This document shows, piece after piece, positions 17,707 to 26,856 of a stretch of 64,000 nucleotides of DNA. The stretch's first letter is position 1. Every line of letters begins with the position of its first letter. Made by a program: the position numbers and the translations under genes. The notes under the pieces were generated by a model. The model did no database searches, was not told the origin of the DNA, and was given only the letters and a program-made list of their open reading frames with translations. The DNA lies in contig NZ_FOMH01000002.1 of NCBI RefSeq assembly GCF_900112575.1, forward strand, positions 555,667 to 619,666. Direction: 5' to 3'. This DNA is from Flavobacterium phragmitis (GTDB taxonomy: Bacteria > Bacteroidota > Bacteroidia > Flavobacteriales > Flavobacteriaceae).

Positions 17707-18786
17707 ATGAAAAAGAGTATTTTATTATTACTAATAGCCGTTAGCTCATTTTATTCTTGTAAAGACGACCATAGCAATTTACCTGATGGTTTATATGCCG
17801 ATATCGAAACAAACAAAGGTCATATCATTGTAGAATTAGATTATAAAAAAGCTCCAATTACCGTAGCCAACTTTGTAACTCTAGCTGAAGGTAAAAATGA
17901 ATTCGTAACACACGAAAACCTAAAAAAGAAACCGTTTTTTGATGGTTTAAAATTCCATAGAGTTATTGAAAATTTCATGATTCAAACTGGTGATCCATTA
18001 GGAACTGGTTCTGGAGATACAGGTTATAAATTTAAAGATGAATTTTCAGATCTAAAATTTGACAAAGCTGGTGTTTTGGCAATGGCAAACAATGGCCCTG
18101 GAACAAACAGCAGCCAGTTTTTCATTACACATGTTGAAACTCCTTGGCTAGACAACAAACACACTATTTTTGGTCATGTAGTAGATCAGAAAACACAAGA
18201 GGTAGTAAACAAAGTAGTTCAAGGCGACAATATTGTTGCTGTAACTATTATTAGAAATGGAGAAGCTGCAAAAAAATTCGATGCTGTAAAAGTATTTCAT
18301 GATTACTTCGTTGACATTGCTAAAGAACAAAGCAAATACGCAGCGGTTCAAAAAGAAAAAGCAGCTTATTATGCTACTGCTAAAGCAAAAGCAACTAAAA
18401 CAGCAAGCGGTTTAGAGTATGTAATTACAGAAAAAGGTTCTGGTACAAAACCTGCCACTGGAAAGCAAGTATATGTAGCTTATGCAGGCTTTCTTGAAGA
18501 CGGAACTTTATTTGACACTAGCATTCAAGATATTGCAAAACAATTTGGCAAATTTGATGCCGCAAGAGCAGAAGCAAAAGCATATAGTGCAATTCCGTTT
18601 ACAGCTGGAAGCAAAACGGGTTTAATTCCTGGATTTATCGAAGGTCTTGAGCAACTTTCTATTGGCGATAAAGCAATTCTTTTTATTCCAAGCCATTTAG
18701 CTTATGGAGAAACTGGTGCTGGAGGAGGAGTAATTCCACCAAATGCAAATATTATTTTCGAAGTTCAATTGTTGGAGAAACCATAA
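17707..18786 (+). CDS. Cyclophilin-FKBP fusion prolyl isomerase, lipoprotein
   Basis: A 359-aa lipoprotein (SFYSC, Cys about 18). It carries two different PPIase folds: a cyclophilin domain at about residues 25-205 (FDGLKFHRVIENFMIQTGDP, GTNSSQFFITHVETPWLD) and an FKBP domain at about 255-358 (VYVAYAGFLEDGTLFD, GFIEGLEQLSIGDKAILFIPSHLAYGE). Both keep their core motifs, including the FHR of the cyclophilin site. It is 15 bp after gldI and followed 36 bp later by a paralogue with the same layout, so a tandem duplication is likely. Confidence 0.92.
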   Translation: MKKSILLLLIAVSSFYSCKDDHSNLPDGLYADIETNKGHIIVELDYKKAPITVANFVTLAEGKNEFVTHENLKKKPFFDGLKFHRVIENFMIQTGDPLGTGSGDTGYKFKDEFSDLKFDKAGVLAMANNGPGTNSSQFFITHVETPWLDNKHTIFGHVVDQKTQEVVNKVVQGDNIVAVTIIRNGEAAKKFDAVKVFHDYFVDIAKEQSKYAAVQKEKAAYYATAKAKATKTASGLEYVITEKGSGTKPATGKQVYVAYAGFLEDGTLFDTSIQDIAKQFGKFDAARAEAKAYSAIPFTAGSKTGLIPGFIEGLEQLSIGDKAILFIPSHLAYGETGAGGGVIPPNANIIFEVQLLEKP

Positions 18787-18822
18787 AAAAGTTAATAATC
18801 ATATACTTAAATCTAAAAAGTA

Positions 18823-19953
18823 ATGAAGCTTAAATTCTTATTTTTATTCTGCTTAGCAGTAGTAAATATTCAGGCACAAACAAAAAAGCCCACTGCAAAA
18901 CCTGCAGTTAAAACAAAAACGACTGCAACAGCAAAACCTGCTTCAAACCCTGGAGACGGAATCTTTGCAACCATTTCTACTTCAAAAGGAGATATTGTGG
19001 TTTCATTAGAATACACAAAAGCACCTGTAACAGTGGCTAACTTTATCACTTTAGCAGAAGGAAAAAACCCTTATGTAAAAGTAGAACGTTTAAAAGGGAA
19101 ACCATTTTTTGATGGTTTAAAATTCCATAGAGTAATCAACGATTTCATGATTCAAGGTGGAGATCCACAAGGAACTGGAGCTGGAGATCCTGGATATTCA
19201 TTTAAAGATGAATTTGTGGAAGAGTTGAAATTTGAAAAAGGTGGTGTTTTAGCTATGGCTAATTCTGGTCCTGCAACAAACGGAAGCCAGTTTTTTATTA
19301 CTCATAAAGACACTCCTTGGTTAAATGGGAAACATACTATTTTTGGACATGTAGTTTCTGGAATGGACAATGTAAATAAAATTGTTCAGGACGATATTAT
19401 GACTAAAATTACCATTACTCGCAAAGGCGTTGCAGCAAAAAAATTCGACGCGGTAAAAGTTTTTAGTGATGAAATGAAACAAGGAGAATTAAAGAAAGAA
19501 GAAGCGAAAAAAGTTGTAGCGGCAAAAGTGGCCTATTTTACGGCTACAAAAGCAAAAGCGACTACTACTGCTTCTGGCTTAAAATATGTAATCACACAAA
19601 AAGGAACTGGTGTCAAAGGTGCAGAAGGTTCTACAATTTATTTCCACTATGCAGGATATTTTGAAGATGGTAATTTGTTCGACAGCAGCATGGCTGGAGT
19701 AGCAAAAGCATACGGAAAATACGATGCCAACAGAGACAATGCGGGTGGTTATAAAGCATTTCCTTTTACAGTTGGTAAAAAAGACGGTATGATTCCAGGT
19801 TTTATCGAAGCGTTAGATATGATGACAGACGGTGAAAAAGCTATTTTCTTCCTTCCTTCTAATTTAGCTTACGGAGAAAAAGGCGCTGGAGGCGTTATTC
19901 CACCAAATGCTACTTTGATTTTCGAAATTGAAACGTATCAAAATCAGCCTTAA
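18823..19953 (+). CDS. Cyclophilin-FKBP fusion prolyl isomerase, periplasmic paralogue
   Basis: A 376-aa paralogue of the preceding gene. It has a Sec signal peptide (ending NIQAQ) instead of a lipobox, then a Lys/Thr/Ala-rich linker (about 20-42). The cyclophilin domain follows (about 45-215, LKFHRVINDFMIQGGDPQG, ATNGSQFFITHKDTPWL) and the FKBP domain (about 270-374, GFIEALDMMTDGEKAIFFLPSNLAYGE). The pair therefore probably works in two places, one anchored and one soluble in the periplasm. A terminator follows at 19995. Confidence 0.92.
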   Translation: MKLKFLFLFCLAVVNIQAQTKKPTAKPAVKTKTTATAKPASNPGDGIFATISTSKGDIVVSLEYTKAPVTVANFITLAEGKNPYVKVERLKGKPFFDGLKFHRVINDFMIQGGDPQGTGAGDPGYSFKDEFVEELKFEKGGVLAMANSGPATNGSQFFITHKDTPWLNGKHTIFGHVVSGMDNVNKIVQDDIMTKITITRKGVAAKKFDAVKVFSDEMKQGELKKEEAKKVVAAKVAYFTATKAKATTTASGLKYVITQKGTGVKGAEGSTIYFHYAGYFEDGNLFDSSMAGVAKAYGKYDANRDNAGGYKAFPFTVGKKDGMIPGFIEALDMMTDGEKAIFFLPSNLAYGEKGAGGVIPPNATLIFEIETYQNQP

Positions 19954-19994
19954 TAACTTAGAAAAGATAAATTCTAATTCTTTGTAAAAAATAC

Positions 19995-20027
19995 AAAAGC
20001 CATCAAAAAATAAATTTGGTGGCTTTT
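19995..20027 (+). terminator. Terminator of the nrnA-gldI-PPIase operon
   Basis: AAAAGCCATCAAA / TTTGGTGGCTTTT stem, 42 bp past the stop of the last PPIase, followed by ATATTTT. Confidence 0.7.
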
Positions 20028-20128
20028 ATATTTTAGAGAATTCATAATTCAAAGCTTTTAAATTCGATTTTATTACTAATAAATTAATATTCTCAACATA
20101 GTACGATAAAATCCTGAACAAAATGGTT

Positions 20129-20136
20129 TACCTTTG
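20129..20136 (+). promoter_or_regulatory. -7 promoter box of the EamA transporter
   Basis: TACCTTTG matches TAnnTTTG, 30 bp before the ATG at 20166. No clear TTG was found at the right distance. Confidence 0.45.
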
Positions 20137-20165
20137 CCGGCTTAATTTTTCAAATCAAATAAATC

Positions 20166-21065
20166 ATGACGTCACAAAATAACATATTAAAAGGTGTATT
20201 TTTCGTTGCATTAGGTGCTACAACATATGGAATGCTGGCAACTTTTGTAAAAATGGCCTATTCTGAAGGATATACAACCGCAGAAGTAACGACCTCACAA
20301 TTTATTTATGGAATTACTGGCATACTCTTAATCAATCTTTTTCAGAGAATAAAAAACAAAAATCAAACCGTAAAAGCAACTCCAAAAAACATTTTCAGTT
20401 TAATGCTTGCCGGAACTTCATTAGGAATGACAAGCTTGTTTTACTATCTCGCTGTAAAATATATTCCTGTTTCGATTGGAATCGTTTTATTAATGCAGAC
20501 CGTTTGGATGGGTGTTTTGTTGGAAATGATATTAGAAAAAAAACTGCCTTCTAAACAAAAGGTAATTGCTGTTTTCATTGTGCTTTTCGGAACCGTTTTA
20601 GCCACCAATATTATGAAAAATGAGATTTCATTAGATTGGCGCGGTCTGGTTTGGGGAATTTTAGCTGCTGCTTCTTTTACTACCACTATGTTTACTGCCA
20701 ATCGTGTCGCAACCGAAATTTCATCGGCACAGAGGAGTCTTTATATGCTTTTAGGAGGTTCAATTATTGTATTTTCATTTGCTTTAGCCACTCAGGAAAC
20801 AACCTTTAATCTTGAGATTTTCATTAAATGGGGAATTGTATTGTCCTTATTTGGTACTATCATTCCGCCAATGCTAATGAATCTGGGGTTTCCTTTAACT
20901 GGTATCGGATTAGGAAGTATTGTTTCTGCTTTAGAATTGCCCGTTTCTGTTATGATGGCATTTGTACTTTTGAATGAAAAAGTAGTCTTCTCTCAATGGA
21001 TTGGAATTGTGTTAATTATACTTGCCATAATTATAATGAACGTCAATTTTAAACGAAAAAAGTAA
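20166..21065 (+). CDS. EamA/DMT family transporter
   Basis: A 299-aa inner-membrane protein with about ten hydrophobic segments arranged as two EamA repeats (about residues 9-147 and 158-293). The second repeat ends with ALELPVSVMMAFVLLNEKVVFSQWIGIVLI, a typical EamA pattern. The family exports or imports small metabolites, often amino acids; no substrate can be assigned. It is monocistronic, or with the DoxX-like gene 87 bp downstream. Confidence 0.88.
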   Translation: MTSQNNILKGVFFVALGATTYGMLATFVKMAYSEGYTTAEVTTSQFIYGITGILLINLFQRIKNKNQTVKATPKNIFSLMLAGTSLGMTSLFYYLAVKYIPVSIGIVLLMQTVWMGVLLEMILEKKLPSKQKVIAVFIVLFGTVLATNIMKNEISLDWRGLVWGILAAASFTTTMFTANRVATEISSAQRSLYMLLGGSIIVFSFALATQETTFNLEIFIKWGIVLSLFGTIIPPMLMNLGFPLTGIGLGSIVSALELPVSVMMAFVLLNEKVVFSQWIGIVLIILAIIIMNVNFKRKK

Positions 21066-21152
21066 CCTTAAATTTACATTCTCAAAAAAAGCTTTCCTGT
21101 AATGCAATAATTGTTAATTTTTTTATAATTTCGTGATAAACAATTATATATC

Positions 21153-21509
21153 ATGATTTTACCCTGGCATTTATATTTAATGGCTATGCTTTATATATTG
21201 GCAGGAATCAATCATTTTAGAAAACCTGGAATGTATATAAAAATCATTCCGCCCGCATTTAAGAACCCCAAATTAATAAATATTTTAAGTGGTGCTGCCG
21301 AAATAATTTTAGGCATACTCCTCACCCTGCCTTTTACGAAAAGTTTTGCTGCTTGGGGAATTATAGCCTTATTAATAGCTGTATTTCCTGCAAATGTATA
21401 CATGTTTCAAAATAAAAAAGCAGGTTTTGGTTTACCAATATGGATTTTATTTGTACGTTTGCCCTTACAATTGGTTTTGATTTATTGGGCATACCAATAT
21501 ATTTACTAA
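21153..21509 (+). CDS. DoxX-like small membrane protein
   Basis: A 118-aa protein with four hydrophobic helices. AMLYILAGINHFRKPGMY near the N-terminus and GAAEIILGILLTLP in the middle match the DoxX/MauE-like membrane fold. Function in this family is poorly defined; some members support redox or stress processes. It is 28 bp ahead of the aquaporin and probably cotranscribed with it. Confidence 0.75.
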   Translation: MILPWHLYLMAMLYILAGINHFRKPGMYIKIIPPAFKNPKLINILSGAAEIILGILLTLPFTKSFAAWGIIALLIAVFPANVYMFQNKKAGFGLPIWILFVRLPLQLVLIYWAYQYIY

Positions 21510-21537
21510 CATTCATTAACCATTAAATTATTTTATT

Positions 21538-22245
21538 ATGAAAAAATTATTTGCAGAGTTTTTTGGAACTTATTGGCTCGTTTTTGGTGGTTGCGGAAGT
21601 GCCATTTTTGCAGCTGGCATTCCAGATTTAGGAATTGGATTTGCTGGTGTTGCATTAGCATTTGGTTTAACTGTACTTACAATGGCTTATGCTGTTGGGC
21701 ATATTTCAGGTGGTCACTTTAATCCTGCAGTTTCTTTTGGTTTATGGGCAGGAGGCCGATTTTCAGCCAAAGATCTTATTCCCTATATCATCGCTCAATG
21801 TATTGGAGCCGCTGCAGCCGCAGGAACTTTATATACAATAGCCTCTGGAAAAGCTGGTTTTGTAATTGATAATACTAAAGCAGGAGCTTTTGCATCGAAT
21901 GGTTTTGGGGCCTTCTCTCCTGATGGTTATTCTTTACAAGCGGCTTTCATTGCTGAGTTTGTCCTTACTTTATTTTTTCTTATTGTCATTCTTGGTGCCA
22001 CTGATAAATTTGCCAATGGGAGATTTGCAGGAATCGCCATTGGTTCAGCCTTAACGTTAATTCACTTAATTAGCATTCCAATTACTAATACTTCTGTAAA
22101 TCCAGCTAGATCTTTATCTCAAGCTATTTTTGTTGGCGGAGAACCATTATCACAAGTCTGGCTGTTTTGGGTCGCCCCTATTCTTGGTGCGGTAGTAGCT
22201 GGTTTTATTTATAAAACGTTATTACAGAATCATGCAGAAGCATAA
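21538..22245 (+). CDS. aqpZ: Aquaporin Z
   Basis: A 235-aa MIP-family channel with six transmembrane helices and both NPA loops: [11 protein letters not shown] (about residue 63) and [12 protein letters not shown] (about residue 184). The Arg after the second NPA is the selectivity-filter Arg. The residues around the filter, and the length, fit water-selective AqpZ rather than the longer glycerol facilitators. A strong terminator follows at 22278. Confidence 0.93.
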   Translation: MKKLFAEFFGTYWLVFGGCGSAIFAAGIPDLGIGFAGVALAFGLTVLTMAYAVGHISGGHFNPAVSFGLWAGGRFSAKDLIPYIIAQCIGAAAAAGTLYTIASGKAGFVIDNTKAGAFASNGFGAFSPDGYSLQAAFIAEFVLTLFFLIVILGATDKFANGRFAGIAIGSALTLIHLISIPITNTSVNPARSLSQAIFVGGEPLSQVWLFWVAPILGAVVAGFIYKTLLQNHAEA

Positions 22246-22277
22246 CTAAAAAATACTCTCACCTAAATAACAGTATT

Positions 22278-22311
22278 AAATAAGGCATAGCAAATCTACT
22301 ATGCCTTATTT
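22278..22311 (+). terminator. Terminator of aqpZ
   Basis: A 13-bp stem AAATAAGGCATAG / CTATGCCTTATTT followed by GTTTTTTG. Confidence 0.85.
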
Positions 22312-22424
22312 GTTTTTTGAAATTGAGCATCTCTAGTACAACAAACTTTTCTATAAAAAATCCTCAACGATATCGATATAGTGTCATCAAAATATTTATT
22401 TTTGAATAAAAACACTATTGTATT

Positions 22425-23252
22425 ATGAATGATATTATTGATTATTTCAGTACAATTCCGTCTATGCATAGAAGCTTGATTCTTGTTGGCGGTATTACCA
22501 TTTTCTGGCTGATTGAAAACGCTTTTCCATTGTTTAGAATGCAGTACAAAAAATGGCCGCATGCTGGAATAAACTTCTTTTTTACTTTCACTACGATTGT
22601 GGTCAATTTCATTTTAGCCTTTATTCTAATCAGAACAGCCAATTGGACAATCGAAAACCATTTTGGCCTTTTACAATGGATTTCTCCAATACCAATATGG
22701 CTTTACACCATATTAGGTTTATTACTTCTTGATTTAATTGGCGCTTATCTGGCACATTATGTAGAACATAAATTCAAATATTTGTGGCAGTTTCATTTAG
22801 TACATCATACCGATACTTGGATTGACACTACAACCGCAAACAGACATCATCCCGGGGAAAGCGTGATCCGATTTGTATTTACCACTTTAGGGGTTTTAAT
22901 CGTTGGCGCACCAATGTGGATGGTTTTTCTATATCAATCATTATCTGTAGTGGCTTCACAGTTTAATCATGCTAATATTTCGCTTCCCGAAAAATTAGAT
23001 ACGTTCCTGAGTTATTTCATTGTATCGCCCAATATGCATAAGGTACATCATCATTACGTTGTGCCTTATACAGACAGTAATTATGGAAATATTTTCTCTA
23101 TTTGGGACAGGCTCTTTGGAACTTTTACATCATTACCCAAAGAACAACTTGTTTATGGCGTAGATACTCATATGAAGCCTGAGGAAAACAACGAATTAAA
23201 GAATCTGCTAAAAATACCATTTCAAAAATCAAGATCTTTCAAAAACAGTTAA
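22425..23252 (+). CDS. Sterol desaturase / fatty acid hydroxylase family protein
   Basis: A 275-aa membrane enzyme of the di-iron hydroxylase superfamily. The histidine clusters are present: HYVEHKFKYLWQFHLVHHTD (HxxxH and HxxHH) at about residues 108-127, NRHHPGE, and NMHKVHHHYV at about residue 203. Three or four hydrophobic segments precede and separate them. The family introduces a hydroxyl group or double bond in lipids; the substrate, possibly a hydroxylated fatty acid or ornithine lipid, cannot be told. Confidence 0.88.
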   Translation: MNDIIDYFSTIPSMHRSLILVGGITIFWLIENAFPLFRMQYKKWPHAGINFFFTFTTIVVNFILAFILIRTANWTIENHFGLLQWISPIPIWLYTILGLLLLDLIGAYLAHYVEHKFKYLWQFHLVHHTDTWIDTTTANRHHPGESVIRFVFTTLGVLIVGAPMWMVFLYQSLSVVASQFNHANISLPEKLDTFLSYFIVSPNMHKVHHHYVVPYTDSNYGNIFSIWDRLFGTFTSLPKEQLVYGVDTHMKPEENNELKNLLKIPFQKSRSFKNS

Positions 23253-23372
23253 ATCAGTAAAAAAAATAGACTTTACTGAACCAACATATTATTTTTTTTT
23301 TTAATATTGATACAGAAATTGAAAATCAATCTATTAATAATTAACACCCTATTTTGAATTAATTTTCACGAG

Positions 23373-23651
23373 ATGAAAAAGAGTAGCCGCAAAGAATTGA
23401 CTCCGGAACAAACTGAAAAACTTGTTTCGTTAGCTTTAGAAGAAAGAAATCCATTTGAAATTATAAAAAAAGAATTTGGATTAGCCGAAAAAGAAGTCTT
23501 GGAAATCATGAAGAAGAAAATGCCTCTTGAAAAATTTGAGATGTGGAAAAAGAAGGCAATTGCAAACAAACCAAAACCAAAACCAATAAAAATAGATGAT
23601 TTTGATGAAGATTTGGATGGAAAGTATTATATAAAAAATAAATTCGACTAA
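23373..23651 (+). CDS. TIGR03643/DUF2805-like small protein
   Basis: A 92-aa basic protein. ELTPEQTEKLVSLALEERNPFEIIKKEFGLAEKEV resembles a helix-turn-helix and fits the TIGR03643 (DUF2805) family, whose function is unknown. The C-terminus has KPKPKPIKIDDFDED. It is a single gene with its own terminator directly after the stop. Confidence 0.75.
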   Translation: MKKSSRKELTPEQTEKLVSLALEERNPFEIIKKEFGLAEKEVLEIMKKKMPLEKFEMWKKKAIANKPKPKPIKIDDFDEDLDGKYYIKNKFD

Positions 23652-23656
23652 GATGT

Positions 23657-23687
23657 AAAGCTCCTGTTTTTCAGGAGCTTTTTTTAT
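23657..23687 (+). terminator. Terminator of the DUF2805-like gene
   Basis: AAAGCTCCTG TTTTT CAGGAGCTTT with a T7 run, beginning 6 bp after the stop. Confidence 0.9.
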
Positions 23688-23763
23688 TTTTTAAATTTAA
23701 TGTAATTTTTTAGTAACTTTTCGATACTTTTTGTGTCAAATACAATTAACTAAACATAGACAA

Positions 23764-25620
23764 ATGAAGAAAATACTTTACGCCTTAGCTCTAGCGGTAA
23801 CCTTTTGGAGCTGTAAAACAGGTAGCACTGGAGCCGCTAAAAGCAATACAGTAGAAGTGAACATTAATTTAACTGACGTAAAAGACGACAAAGTTTTAGT
23901 TACTGTTACTCCGCCAGCCATTAAGACAGACGAAATTGTTTACAGTATTCCTAAAACTGTTCCTGGAACTTATTCGACAGATAACTACGGTAAATACTCT
24001 GAAGATTTCAAAGCTTTTGATGCCAAAGGAAATCCACTTACCGTTAAAAGAATTGACGATAATTCTTGGTCAATCTCAAATGCAAAAACTTTAAAAAAAA
24101 TTACTTATTTAGTAAACGATACATTCGATACTGAAAAGGGAACGGGATTTGGAAACGACGATGTTTTCTCTCCTGCGGGAACAAACATTGATGCTGGCAA
24201 AAACTTCATGGTAAATACACATGGTTTTGTAGGTTATTTCCAAGATAAATTAGATGTTCCTTACAAAGTTACTATTACGCATCCTGAAACACTTTGGGGA
24301 GCAACTTCTATGACAGACGAAGATGCAAGCAATACATCTGACGTATTTAAAACTCCTCGTTATGCAGTTTTAGTAGAAAATCCGATTATGTATTCTAAAC
24401 CGGATTACACTACATTTAATGTAAACGGAATGGACATCTTGATTGCTGTTTATTCTCCAACAGGAAAATATACCGCAGAAAGCATTACTCCGGAAATGAA
24501 AACCATGATGACTGCTCAGAAAAACTTCTTGGGCCCGGTAAATGCTACTAAAAAATACAGTGTTTTAGTATATTTATCTAGTATGGCAAAAGACGATGCT
24601 CATGGTTTTGGAGCTTTAGAGCACCCAACTGCTACAACGGTAGTTTTACCGGAATCTATGCCTAAAGAAAAATTGGTAGAAACAATGAAAGATGTAGTGT
24701 CTCACGAATTCTTCCATATTGTTACGCCATTGACTATTCACTCTAAAGAAATTCAGTATTTTGATTATAATGCGCCAAAAATGTCTGAGCATTTATGGAT
24801 GTATGAAGGAGTTACAGAATATTTTGCAAACCTTTTCCAAATCAATCAAGGTTTGATTGATGAAGCTGATTTCTACAATCGTATTGCCGATAAAATTGAG
24901 CAGGCTAAACAATTAAATGATACAATGTCATTTACTGTTATGAGTAAAAATGTATTGGAACAACCTTATAAAGATCAATACTTAAATGTATATCAAAAAG
25001 GAGCTTTAATTGGAATGTGCATTGATATCATCATCAGAGAGAAAAGCAACGGAGAAAGAGGTATTTTGGATTTAATGCACAAATTATCTAACGAATATGG
25101 TGTTGAAAAACCATTTAACGATGATGAGCTTTTTGCAAAAATCACTTCATTAACATATCCTGAAGTTGGAGAATTCTTAAACAAATATGTTGCTGGAACA
25201 ACTCCAATTCCTTACGATTTCTATTTAGCAAAAGTAGGTGTTACAAAAACAACTACGAAAAAAACTGGAAATCCATTTATTAAAGGACAGATTCCAAATA
25301 TTACTATAGACAAAGCGACAAAAGAAATTGCTGTTCGTCCGGAATCAGAATCAATTGAATTCTTCAAAAATCTTAACTTAAAAGGCGGTGATAAAATTCT
25401 AACTGTGAATAACAAATCATACAATTTGGACAATATTTATGATTTGATTACTGAAAGTGAAAACTGGAAAGAAAATGATCCAATCACTTTAAAAATTAAG
25501 CGTGGTACAAAAGAAGAAACTATAAAAGGAACTGTAAAATTACCTTACGAAGAAGCTGAAACTTTTAAAGCTACTGATGCTTCAAAAGAGAAACTTAAAA
25601 ATGCATGGTTAAAAGGATAA
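23764..25620 (+). CDS. M61 family metallopeptidase (glycyl aminopeptidase-like)
   Basis: A 618-aa lipoprotein zinc peptidase. The frame is open from 23731, but the ATG at 23764 gives a standard lipoprotein signal (MKKILYALALAVTFWSC, Cys 17). The N-terminal beta domain is followed by the zinc site VSHEFFHIVTPL (HExxH, about residue 317) and the downstream Glu in MYEGVTEYFA. A C-terminal PDZ-like segment follows (FFKNLNLKGGDKILTVNNKS). The family removes N-terminal residues, often Gly or Ala, from peptides. It is monocistronic with a terminator at 25640. Confidence 0.9.
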   Translation: MKKILYALALAVTFWSCKTGSTGAAKSNTVEVNINLTDVKDDKVLVTVTPPAIKTDEIVYSIPKTVPGTYSTDNYGKYSEDFKAFDAKGNPLTVKRIDDNSWSISNAKTLKKITYLVNDTFDTEKGTGFGNDDVFSPAGTNIDAGKNFMVNTHGFVGYFQDKLDVPYKVTITHPETLWGATSMTDEDASNTSDVFKTPRYAVLVENPIMYSKPDYTTFNVNGMDILIAVYSPTGKYTAESITPEMKTMMTAQKNFLGPVNATKKYSVLVYLSSMAKDDAHGFGALEHPTATTVVLPESMPKEKLVETMKDVVSHEFFHIVTPLTIHSKEIQYFDYNAPKMSEHLWMYEGVTEYFANLFQINQGLIDEADFYNRIADKIEQAKQLNDTMSFTVMSKNVLEQPYKDQYLNVYQKGALIGMCIDIIIREKSNGERGILDLMHKLSNEYGVEKPFNDDELFAKITSLTYPEVGEFLNKYVAGTTPIPYDFYLAKVGVTKTTTKKTGNPFIKGQIPNITIDKATKEIAVRPESESIEFFKNLNLKGGDKILTVNNKSYNLDNIYDLITESENWKENDPITLKIKRGTKEETIKGTVKLPYEEAETFKATDASKEKLKNAWLKG

Positions 25621-25639
25621 TTTCTTTTAAAGACATAAA

Positions 25640-25669
25640 AAAAACCGACAAGTGATTGTCGGTTTTTTT
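25640..25669 (+). terminator. Terminator of the M61 peptidase gene
   Basis: AAAAACCGACAA GTGA TTGTCGGTTTTTTT, 19 bp after the stop. Confidence 0.9.
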
Positions 25670-25670
25670 G

Positions 25671-25775
25671 TTTGTCATCCTGACGAAGGAAGGATCACAC
25701 TCGCAAATCGACAAAGATTATCCGCTATACTTTGTGGAGTTTCTTGTGTGATCCTTCCTTCGTCAGGATGACAAA
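25671..25775. repeat. Perfect 30-bp inverted repeat (MITE-like)
   Basis: The arms at 25671-25700 and 25746-25775 are perfect reverse complements (left arm begins TTTGTCATCCTGACGAAGGA), with a 45-bp centre. Single, diverged arms of the same family (GTCATCTTGACGAAGGAAAG) lie at 43293-43326 and 63965-64000. No coding sequence is inside. Confidence 0.85.
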
Positions 25776-25782
25776 ATTGAGA

Positions 25783-26226
25783 TTATTTCTTTACGGGAAA
25801 TCTCCAGTCAAATTCATCTTTATCATTTATGATTGCTCCAATTTCGAATTTTACAACCTCATTAAATTCTGTCTGCAGAATAAACCAATTGTCTTCGTTG
25901 AAGTAGTTTTCGAAAGTATCAAAAGTTTCCTGATTGTATTTTGTGATTCCTTTTGTTGCCAGATCTTTCTTTACATCTTCAATTTTTCTTCCGATTAATT
26001 TGAATCCAAAAACTTCCAGATTATTACTTGAAGCTACGATATAACCTAATCTAAAATCTTCTTCCTGATAAAATGTCAATCGTGCTTTAAGTGCATTGTA
26101 CACAAAAATCACGTTTTCATCTTCGTCTTTATAGTTTTTATCAGGTTTTCCTAAAACCGCTGTTACATCATGCTGCTTCATTCCGAAAAGCAGTTTATCA
26201 ATTCCTGATTTTAAATTTATTTTCAT
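25783..26226 (-). CDS. Hypothetical protein
   Basis: A 147-aa soluble protein with no signal peptide. It begins KINLKSGIDKLLFGMKQHDVTAVLGKPDKNY, which recalls the SmpA/OmlA-like pattern of a loop GMxxxDVxxxLGxP, and then alternates beta strands. I do not recognise the family with certainty. Its stop lies 8 bp past the inverted repeat at 25671-25775, and its upstream region carries two more hairpins. Confidence 0.7.
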   Translation of the reverse strand: MKINLKSGIDKLLFGMKQHDVTAVLGKPDKNYKDEDENVIFVYNALKARLTFYQEEDFRLGYIVASSNNLEVFGFKLIGRKIEDVKKDLATKGITKYNQETFDTFENYFNEDNWFILQTEFNEVVKFEIGAIINDKDEFDWRFPVKK

Positions 26227-26317
26227 ATTGGATTGTCTTTATTTGAAGTGCAAATTTCGTGAAGTTTTTTTGTTATTCGCTACGAATTCACAAATTATAT
26301 TAATTAATGTATCCTTT

Positions 26318-26384
26318 TGTCAGGCTGAGCGAAGTCGAAGTCCTTTTTAAGTTATAAAAGCCCTTCGACTTCGCTCAGGGTGAC
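26318..26384. repeat. Intergenic hairpin, GAGCGAAGTCGAAG family
   Basis: Arms TGTCAGGCTGAGCGAAGTCGAAG (to 26340) and CTTCGACTTCGCTCAGGGTGACA. A single arm of this family recurs at 30490-30517. Confidence 0.75.
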
Positions 26385-26396
26385 ATTTAATATAAA

Positions 26397-26428
26397 GACC
26401 TAACAGGTTATAAAAACCTGTTAGGTTT
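26397..26428. repeat. Intergenic hairpin, AACAGGTT...AACCTGTT family
   Basis: ACCTAACAGGTT and AACCTGTTAGGT enclose a short AT loop. Close relatives (CCCGACAGG type) are at 35875-35907, 52279-52320 and 55085-55112. As it lies beyond the stop of the minus-strand gene ending at 26443, it may serve as its terminator. Confidence 0.7.
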
Positions 26429-26442
26429 GTCATATTTATTTT

Positions 26443-26805
26443 TCACTTTATACGTCCTACTTTTTTTGCAACGATTATATAATCTTCCGATTCCACAAAA
26501 TCTATAGCCTCTAATATTGTTTTTTTAATAGAATCTCTTTCTTTTACATTAATCCCCGCTCCAAATTCAGCAATTTTAATTTCTAAAAGAAGCTGTCTTT
26601 CTAGCGGTGACCTAATTTCAACTTCTTCATTGTCCAGTAAAAGACTACCTGGGGCCCGTCTATCAGGGTCTCTTTTTCCTTTCTCCAATATCATTTTTTG
26701 AACAAATTCAATTTCATACAACTCTGATTGTTGTTTTCTCATTTTCAAAGTTATCGTCCCGCCATCCATCCAAGAAAATACATCTTCGATTATTATTTCT
26801 TCCAT
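26443..26805 (-). CDS. Hypothetical protein
   Basis: A 120-aa charged, probably cytoplasmic protein with no signal peptide and no transmembrane segment. It contains a basic-acidic stretch around RDPDRRAPGS (about residue 46) and a predicted C-terminal helix. I do not recognise a family. It ends before two hairpins and is 51 bp downstream of the GH92 gene on the same strand. The gene call rests on an uninterrupted frame with ordinary composition, so it is moderate. Confidence 0.55.
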   Translation of the reverse strand: MEEIIIEDVFSWMDGGTITLKMRKQQSELYEIEFVQKMILEKGKRDPDRRAPGSLLLDNEEVEIRSPLERQLLLEIKIAEFGAGINVKERDSIKKTILEAIDFVESEDYIIVAKKVGRIK

Positions 26806-26856
26806 TTTAAGAATTCTTTATTTGGTAAAAAACTTAGCGCCTTAGTATCTTAGCCA

